From: Candidatus Hydrogenedentota bacterium
Lineage (GTDB): Bacteria; Hydrogenedentota; Hydrogenedentia; Hydrogenedentales; SLHB01
Assembly: GCA_013349485.1 (NCBI GenBank)
Contig: DUZM01000200.1
Location: forward strand, 1-7,035
Reading direction: 5' to 3'
Length of the DNA: 7,035 bases
Shown: positions 5,137 to 7,035 of the stretch, piece after piece
Layout of the letters: every line of letters begins with the position of its first letter
Numbering within the stretch: position 1 is the first letter of the stretch
The notes under the pieces: model-generated
Told to the model about the DNA's origin: nothing
Databases searched by the model: none
What the model saw: only the letters and a program-made list of their open reading frames with translations
Program-made: the position numbers and the translations under genes

Positions 5137-5604
5137 CTAACCCGCAAACGACCGGTTGTCGGCGTGCACGTGTCCGTCCTGGTAGTTGTCTTTCACCCAA
5201 TCGAAATACCTTCGGCAAACGCGCCCCAAGACGCCTTGAGGAATCCGCTGGCGCGTCCGTGCAACCACCGCGACGATGTCCACGGCGATCCCGCCGAATG
5301 CAGCCAGGTGTTTCGAGCGGCGCGCCACTAGGCCGCCTTCGTCGGTCCACCCGTATCGGGCTGCGAGCCGCTCGAGATCCGCTTGCGTCCGCACGGCGTC
5401 GGTGATGATGACCCAGACTTCCTCGCCCACGGCCGCGCACAAATCGCGGCGTACCCGTTCCAAGGCCTCGAGCGTCGCGGCGTGGACCATCGCCAGGCCG
5501 TCGCGGTTCTCAAACTCGCGCAGCCGGAAATGGGACAACGCTTCGCCGTCGACCTTGGCCATGAGCGAGACGTCGTTGCGTCCATTACAGAAACGTTCGT
5601 GCAT
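5137..5604 (-). CDS. M15-type peptidoglycan peptidase, probable phage endolysin
   Basis: 155 residues. The fold markers of M15 zinc peptidases (VanX/VanY, phage T5 and A500 L-Ala-D-Glu endopeptidases) are visible: VIITDAVRT (65-72), S-K-H (97-99) and A-V-D-I (107-110), giving zinc ligands His99 and Asp109, then HVH (145-147) near the C-terminus for the third ligand and catalysis. The His-to-Asp spacing is 10 residues rather than the usual 7, an apparent 3-residue insertion (LAAFGGIAVD). The enzyme would cut peptide cross-links of the bacterial wall. There is no signal peptide, as expected for an endolysin released by a holin; the next gene fits that part. The chosen ATG (5604) overlaps the tail fibre-like gene by 20 nt; ATG at 5562 (MAKVDGE) is an alternative with a 22-nt gap. 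Neither has a strong Shine-Dalgarno. Confidence 0.85.
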   Translation of the reverse strand: MHERFCNGRNDVSLMAKVDGEALSHFRLREFENRDGLAMVHAATLEALERVRRDLCAAVGEEVWVIITDAVRTQADLERLAARYGWTDEGGLVARRSKHLAAFGGIAVDIVAVVARTRQRIPQGVLGRVCRRYFDWVKDNYQDGHVHADNRSFAG

Positions 5605-6106
5605 CGATGATGTACCCGTTGGTCGAGTCGTCCGTATCCTTAATGCAGGTCATGCCCGGCCGCAGGTAGAGTTGTGCGAGCGCGATGCAATCGGTGTCCG
5701 GGTCAGGTGGCGACGGCGACGCCGCTTCGGTACCGGTCTTGACGCTCACATCCCATGTCGCCAACCGCGCCTGAACCAAGTCAATCCGCGGGTCGGTCGT
5801 CGGCGCCGTTACTTCTGCCGTGTCGGTCGCCGCCGCCAGTTTATAGGGATAGTTGCCAATGAACGCGTAGCCCGGACCCACTTCGGCGCGCATTGACGGC
5901 GGGTCTTTCGCCGCGACCTCTAGGTCCTCGGCGGTCGCGCCCCGCACCACGCCGTTCCCGCCGCCCCAAGCCAAGCTGAGCAGAAAATGGATCAGCTCGA
6001 GCGCGGCCTCGATGCGGTCGTCCCATGAGTTCAGCTTTGACGACGCTACGGGCCGTTCCTCGAACGCCCACGTCGTCTTCGTATATGCATTGCCCTTTAT
6101 CGCCAT
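5585..6106 (-). CDS. Phage tail fibre / baseplate-associated structural protein
   Basis: 173 residues from ATG at 6106 with GGAG 6 nt upstream. The N-terminal part (ERPVASSKLNSWDDRIEAALELIHFLL, 17-43) resembles the tail-attachment segment of short fibre proteins (pattern 'V.ASxLNxWDxxI'). The middle (YAFIGNYPYKLAAATDTAEVTAPTTDPRIDLVQARL, 80-115) and KTGTEAASPSPPDPDTDCIALAQLYLRPG (123-151) follow a pattern common in phage tail/receptor-binding proteins: 'PRIDLVxxRxD...KGTPAASPxxP...LAxxxVxxG'. The protein is short and lacks a long distal fibre, so it may be an adaptor or truncated fibre. Its place after a tail hub-like gene and before the lysis pair matches phage late gene order. The structural role is well supported; the exact particle type is not. 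Confidence 0.75.
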   Translation of the reverse strand: MAIKGNAYTKTTWAFEERPVASSKLNSWDDRIEAALELIHFLLSLAWGGGNGVVRGATAEDLEVAAKDPPSMRAEVGPGYAFIGNYPYKLAAATDTAEVTAPTTDPRIDLVQARLATWDVSVKTGTEAASPSPPDPDTDCIALAQLYLRPGMTCIKDTDDSTNGYIIDARTFL

Positions 6107-6151
6107 TTCGTTCTCCGTTCCTCTACGTGCCCCTCAACGCGACGCGTGCCG

Positions 6152-7035
6152 CTAGTCCAGGTGGTAGCCCATGTCAAGCCCCACCGTCGCCGCGTCCAAC
6201 CGGAACTGATACAGCGTCGTGGCGCCCGGCTGACTGCGCACCATGAAACGCAGCGGATCGCCGACAGACCGCAACGGCGACGTAAACGTCGCACGCGTCT
6301 GGACGCGGCGTCCCGTGAACCTATGGGTCACCGTCTTGACGCGTGCCGTCAGTTTCCCGCCAAATCGGGCCTCCCACTCGCCGCTCACTTCGCGCTCGAG
6401 TCGGCGCAATGCGCCGCCCCGAAGTTCCACGAGGTCCCCGACGCGAATGGATGCGTCCCCGTGAAGGAATACCAGGGCGCCCGAGGGTTCGGGATAGGCG
6501 AGGTCGTCCAAGGCGCCCGCGGCCAGCTTGTCGCCGTCTTCCTCGAGCGACACGGAGAAATGGTGCAACTCGCGCGCGCGGACCCCGTACTCGTCGATGC
6601 TCGCCGAGCGGGCGTAGGTCTTACTGAACGGCGTCGTAAACGGGTTGCCCTCAAAATAGATGATATTGGCTAGCGAACCCGAGTCCGATCCCAACGTCGC
6701 CCCCATCGTCACGGGGTCAAAGAAGTACACCCTATCGGGGCGAATCGCTTCGCGAAACCGCACTGCGAGGTCCGGCCCCACAGACCAGATGAATCCGTTT
6801 GCCGCGTATCCGAGCGCCGTGAGCACCTCGAACACGCCGTTGCGCACGTCGAAACTGACCAGAACGTTTCCGGCAGCTTCAACCGAGTCATCGTGCTCGC
6901 CCGCGTACGAGAAGAAATCCTTCAAGGCCATCTCGGGAACGTGGTACTGACCCTCCTCATAGAGGTACACGTCGGCGTGCGCCTGCTCGACCATCGCGGC
7001 GTTGAAGCATTCGCCATTCCCGAACACCAACCCAA
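6152..7035 (-). CDS. Phage tail hub/baseplate-like protein, 5' end outside the window
   Basis: At least 294 residues are visible and the frame runs off the right edge: the codons before the internal TTG at 7030 remain open, and no Shine-Dalgarno supports that TTG, so the gene is partial. The segment FEVLTALGYAANGFIWSVGPDLAVRFREA resembles the hub domain pattern in which a short helix is followed by 'G..w.vd.d..v.F'. The motif SIDEYGVRARELHHFSVSLEEDGDKLAAGALDDLAYPEPSG matches the 'SIxKYGxRE...A..LL..L..P' pattern of phage tail hub and tail-tip proteins. The C-terminal half is beta-rich (VGDLVELRGG, VKTVTHRFTGRRVQTRATF). It would sit at the tip of the tail, between tail tube and fibre. TAG at 6152 is followed 45 nt later by the tail fibre-like gene. 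Confidence 0.72.
   Translation of the reverse strand, partial: GLVFGNGECFNAAMVEQAHADVYLYEEGQYHVPEMALKDFFSYAGEHDDSVEAAGNVLVSFDVRNGVFEVLTALGYAANGFIWSVGPDLAVRFREAIRPDRVYFFDPVTMGATLGSDSGSLANIIYFEGNPFTTPFSKTYARSASIDEYGVRARELHHFSVSLEEDGDKLAAGALDDLAYPEPSGALVFLHGDASIRVGDLVELRGGALRRLEREVSGEWEARFGGKLTARVKTVTHRFTGRRVQTRATFTSPLRSVGDPLRFMVRSQPGATTLYQFRLDAATVGLDMGYHLD

Noticed and set aside
5087..5440. N-terminal extension of the holin-like gene to 5440
   Set aside because: It runs back through the peptidase gene in another frame; the ATG at 5086 has a strong AAGGAG site and begins the TM-containing protein.
6152..7030. TTG at 7030 as a genuine start of the tail hub gene
   Set aside because: The frame remains open to the window edge, and the five bases of sequence left upstream show no Shine-Dalgarno; the gene is more likely truncated by the window.

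Overview
The window is a GC-rich bacterial segment with nine gene-sized features: one broken gene on the + strand at the left edge, and eight genes on the - strand. The organism is probably an environmental member of the Planctomycetes-Verrucomicrobia-Lentisphaerae neighbourhood or Candidatus Hydrogenedentes. That placement is inferred from style: a long Gly-Glu dipeptide linker before a C-terminal membrane anchor, a secreted protein with an STN domain behind an ECF sigma factor, a divergent UroD-like protein, and ACGGAC-type intergenic repeats. No rRNA or other marker gene confirms it.

Region 1 (2-541, +): the 3' end of a surface or secreted protein gene. It has 28 Gly-Glu repeats followed by a C-terminal anchor-like tail (Cys, hydrophobic stretch, Arg/Lys cluster). 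The reading frame is coherent back to the window edge but is cut by an in-frame TAG at 29-31.

Region 2 (542-1011): a convergent intergenic region. A strong hairpin at 569-600 and a second inverted repeat at 958-996 look like terminators for the two opposing transcripts. Between them lies a compact cluster of CTAGACC(AAGGCC) repeats and a TGTGACG/CGTCACA dyad, both unexplained.

Region 3 (3246 down to 1012, -): an apparent operon of an ECF sigma factor, a single-pass membrane protein in the anti-sigma position (no recognisable zinc finger), and a secreted coiled-coil plus STN-domain protein. The last two overlap by 20 nt. The natural reading is a cell-surface signalling cassette, though no partner receptor is visible. 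An inverted repeat lies just before the sigma start codon, and a second hairpin lies between the first two genes.

Region 4 (3247-3523): intergenic, with a 10-nt-period ACGGAC tandem repeat and a short palindrome.

Region 5 (4654 down to 3524, -): a UroD/MtaA-superfamily protein with its own Shine-Dalgarno and a palindrome just upstream.

Region 6 (7035 down to 4718, -): the end of a phage-type late module in the order tail hub-like protein (5' end outside the window), tail fibre-like protein, M15-type peptidase (endolysin), and a small single-TM holin-like protein. This is best read as the distal end of a prophage, tailocin or related tail-particle locus abutting host-type genes. No integrase, capsid, terminase or attachment site is visible, so which of these it is cannot be decided here.
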